Of a stretch of 64,000 bases of DNA, positions 63,748-64,000 are shown one piece after another. Numbering within the stretch: the first letter of the stretch is position 1; each line of letters opens with the position of its first letter. The stretch lies in the NCBI GenBank assembly GCA_009377445.1, contig WHUA01000001.1, positions 434,001 through 498,000 on the forward strand, given 5' to 3'. The DNA comes from Alphaproteobacteria bacterium (GTDB lineage: Bacteria > Pseudomonadota > Alphaproteobacteria > UBA8366). The notes beneath the pieces were generated by a model. The model was not told the DNA's origin, did no database searches, and was given only the letters and a program-made list of their open reading frames with translations. Position numbers and translations under genes: made by a program.

Positions 63748-64000
63748 TCAGCCTAGTAATTCCCAAGCCTCAGGCTCGACGGAATCCACATGGTGAGACG
63801 GCTGCGCTTGTGCGGTATCACGCGCACGCTGGTTTTTTGTGCCGCCGGACGGTTCCGCGTCGACGGCTTTTTTTGCCGACGCAGCCGGCTCACTATGTGG
63901 ACTCGATTTGCGTTTTCGTCCCGGAGGTTTCTTGGACGTGAAACCTTGTCGACCGAGCTTGACCGGTTCAACCGGCGCAGGCTCGGGAGTTATGTCTATC
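63748..64000 (-). CDS. Terminase small subunit-like protein of element 2 (C-terminal part only)
   Basis: The frame is open to the window edge and stops at 63748-63750. It encodes LGRQGFTSKKPPGRKRKSSP, then HSEPAASAKKAVDAEPSGGT and SHHVDSVEPEAWELLG. This is nearly the same as the C-terminal third of the element 1 protein at 47161-48009. The HTH part lies outside the window. Confidence 0.75.
   Translation of the reverse strand, partial: IDITPEPAPVEPVKLGRQGFTSKKPPGRKRKSSPHSEPAASAKKAVDAEPSGGTKNQRARDTAQAQPSHHVDSVEPEAWELLG

Larger units (their letters stand above)
55974..64000 (+). mobile_element. Element 2: related serine-recombinase island inserted near the 5' end of comM (partial)
   Basis: It starts with an end that matches the element 1 attP arm: GGTCAAT on the minus strand, 13 bp from the inferred core (AC; 55973-55974). 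It holds a recombinase, the secreted repeat protein, a membrane protein, a restriction endonuclease, a cytosine methyltransferase, Vsr and the inverted terS-A-B-C block. Its far end lies beyond 64,000. Confidence 0.8.

Overview
High-GC alphaproteobacterial chromosome segment, probably Rhodospirillales-like. The evidence is the gene order rho-hemJ-hemH-hemE / ppsR-maf-aroE-coaE-dnaQ-secB, the hslUV-hisBHAFE cluster, Tim44-like and TctABC genes, and GC-rich codon use. No rRNA or tRNA gene was recognised.

Region 1 (1-30,000) is core chromosome. It holds the 5' part of mnmE, a YyaL-type thioredoxin-domain protein, ogt, a dienelactone-hydrolase remnant, a quinone oxidoreductase, rho and the haem genes hemE-hemH-hemJ. 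Next come the divergent ppsR-maf-aroE-coaE-dnaQ operon, secB, a histidine phosphatase carrying a 75-bp internal duplication, fxsA, a Tim44-like gene, mltA, lutABC, an Smr gene, an XRE regulator, hslUV, hisBH-GNAT-hisAFE and a HIT protein. The hemE/ppsR intergenic region has the gene context and DnaA-box-like motifs of an alphaproteobacterial oriC. REPIN-like paired hairpins punctuate the intergenic spaces.

Region 2 (27,900-40,400) is metabolic and accessory: an SDR, a Fic-like protein without the catalytic His, a TctCBA tricarboxylate transporter, a VOC protein and a truncated copy of it, a TauD-type dioxygenase with a TauE/SafE exporter, a periplasmic binding protein overlapping a CHASE-PAS histidine kinase, and an NTase-fold protein.

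Region 3 (40,490-64,000) is a comM (yifB) gene broken in three places. A complete 14.1-kb element (41,312-55,431) sits in the Walker A codons. Its ends allow reconstruction of attB, and of an attP with inverted arms around a 2-bp core. It encodes a large serine recombinase, a tyrosine recombinase, an excisionase-like HTH protein, a PrimPol-helicase followed by an iteron-flanked AT-rich origin, a terminase-small-subunit-like protein and a conserved three-gene module. Cargo genes (a GGCT-like protein, an ADP-ribosyltransferase-like protein) and a tiny secreted repeat protein follow. No capsid, portal, tail or large terminase gene is present, so it looks like a phage satellite. A second, related element starts at about 55,974, inserted near the 5' end of the same comM gene, and runs off the window. 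It carries the same kind of recombinase, the same secreted repeat protein and the same terS module, but its cargo is a restriction-modification system with a Vsr endonuclease. Both elements share a recombinase promoter/operator and a transcript-start motif. I propose them as two members of an undescribed comM-targeting satellite family.
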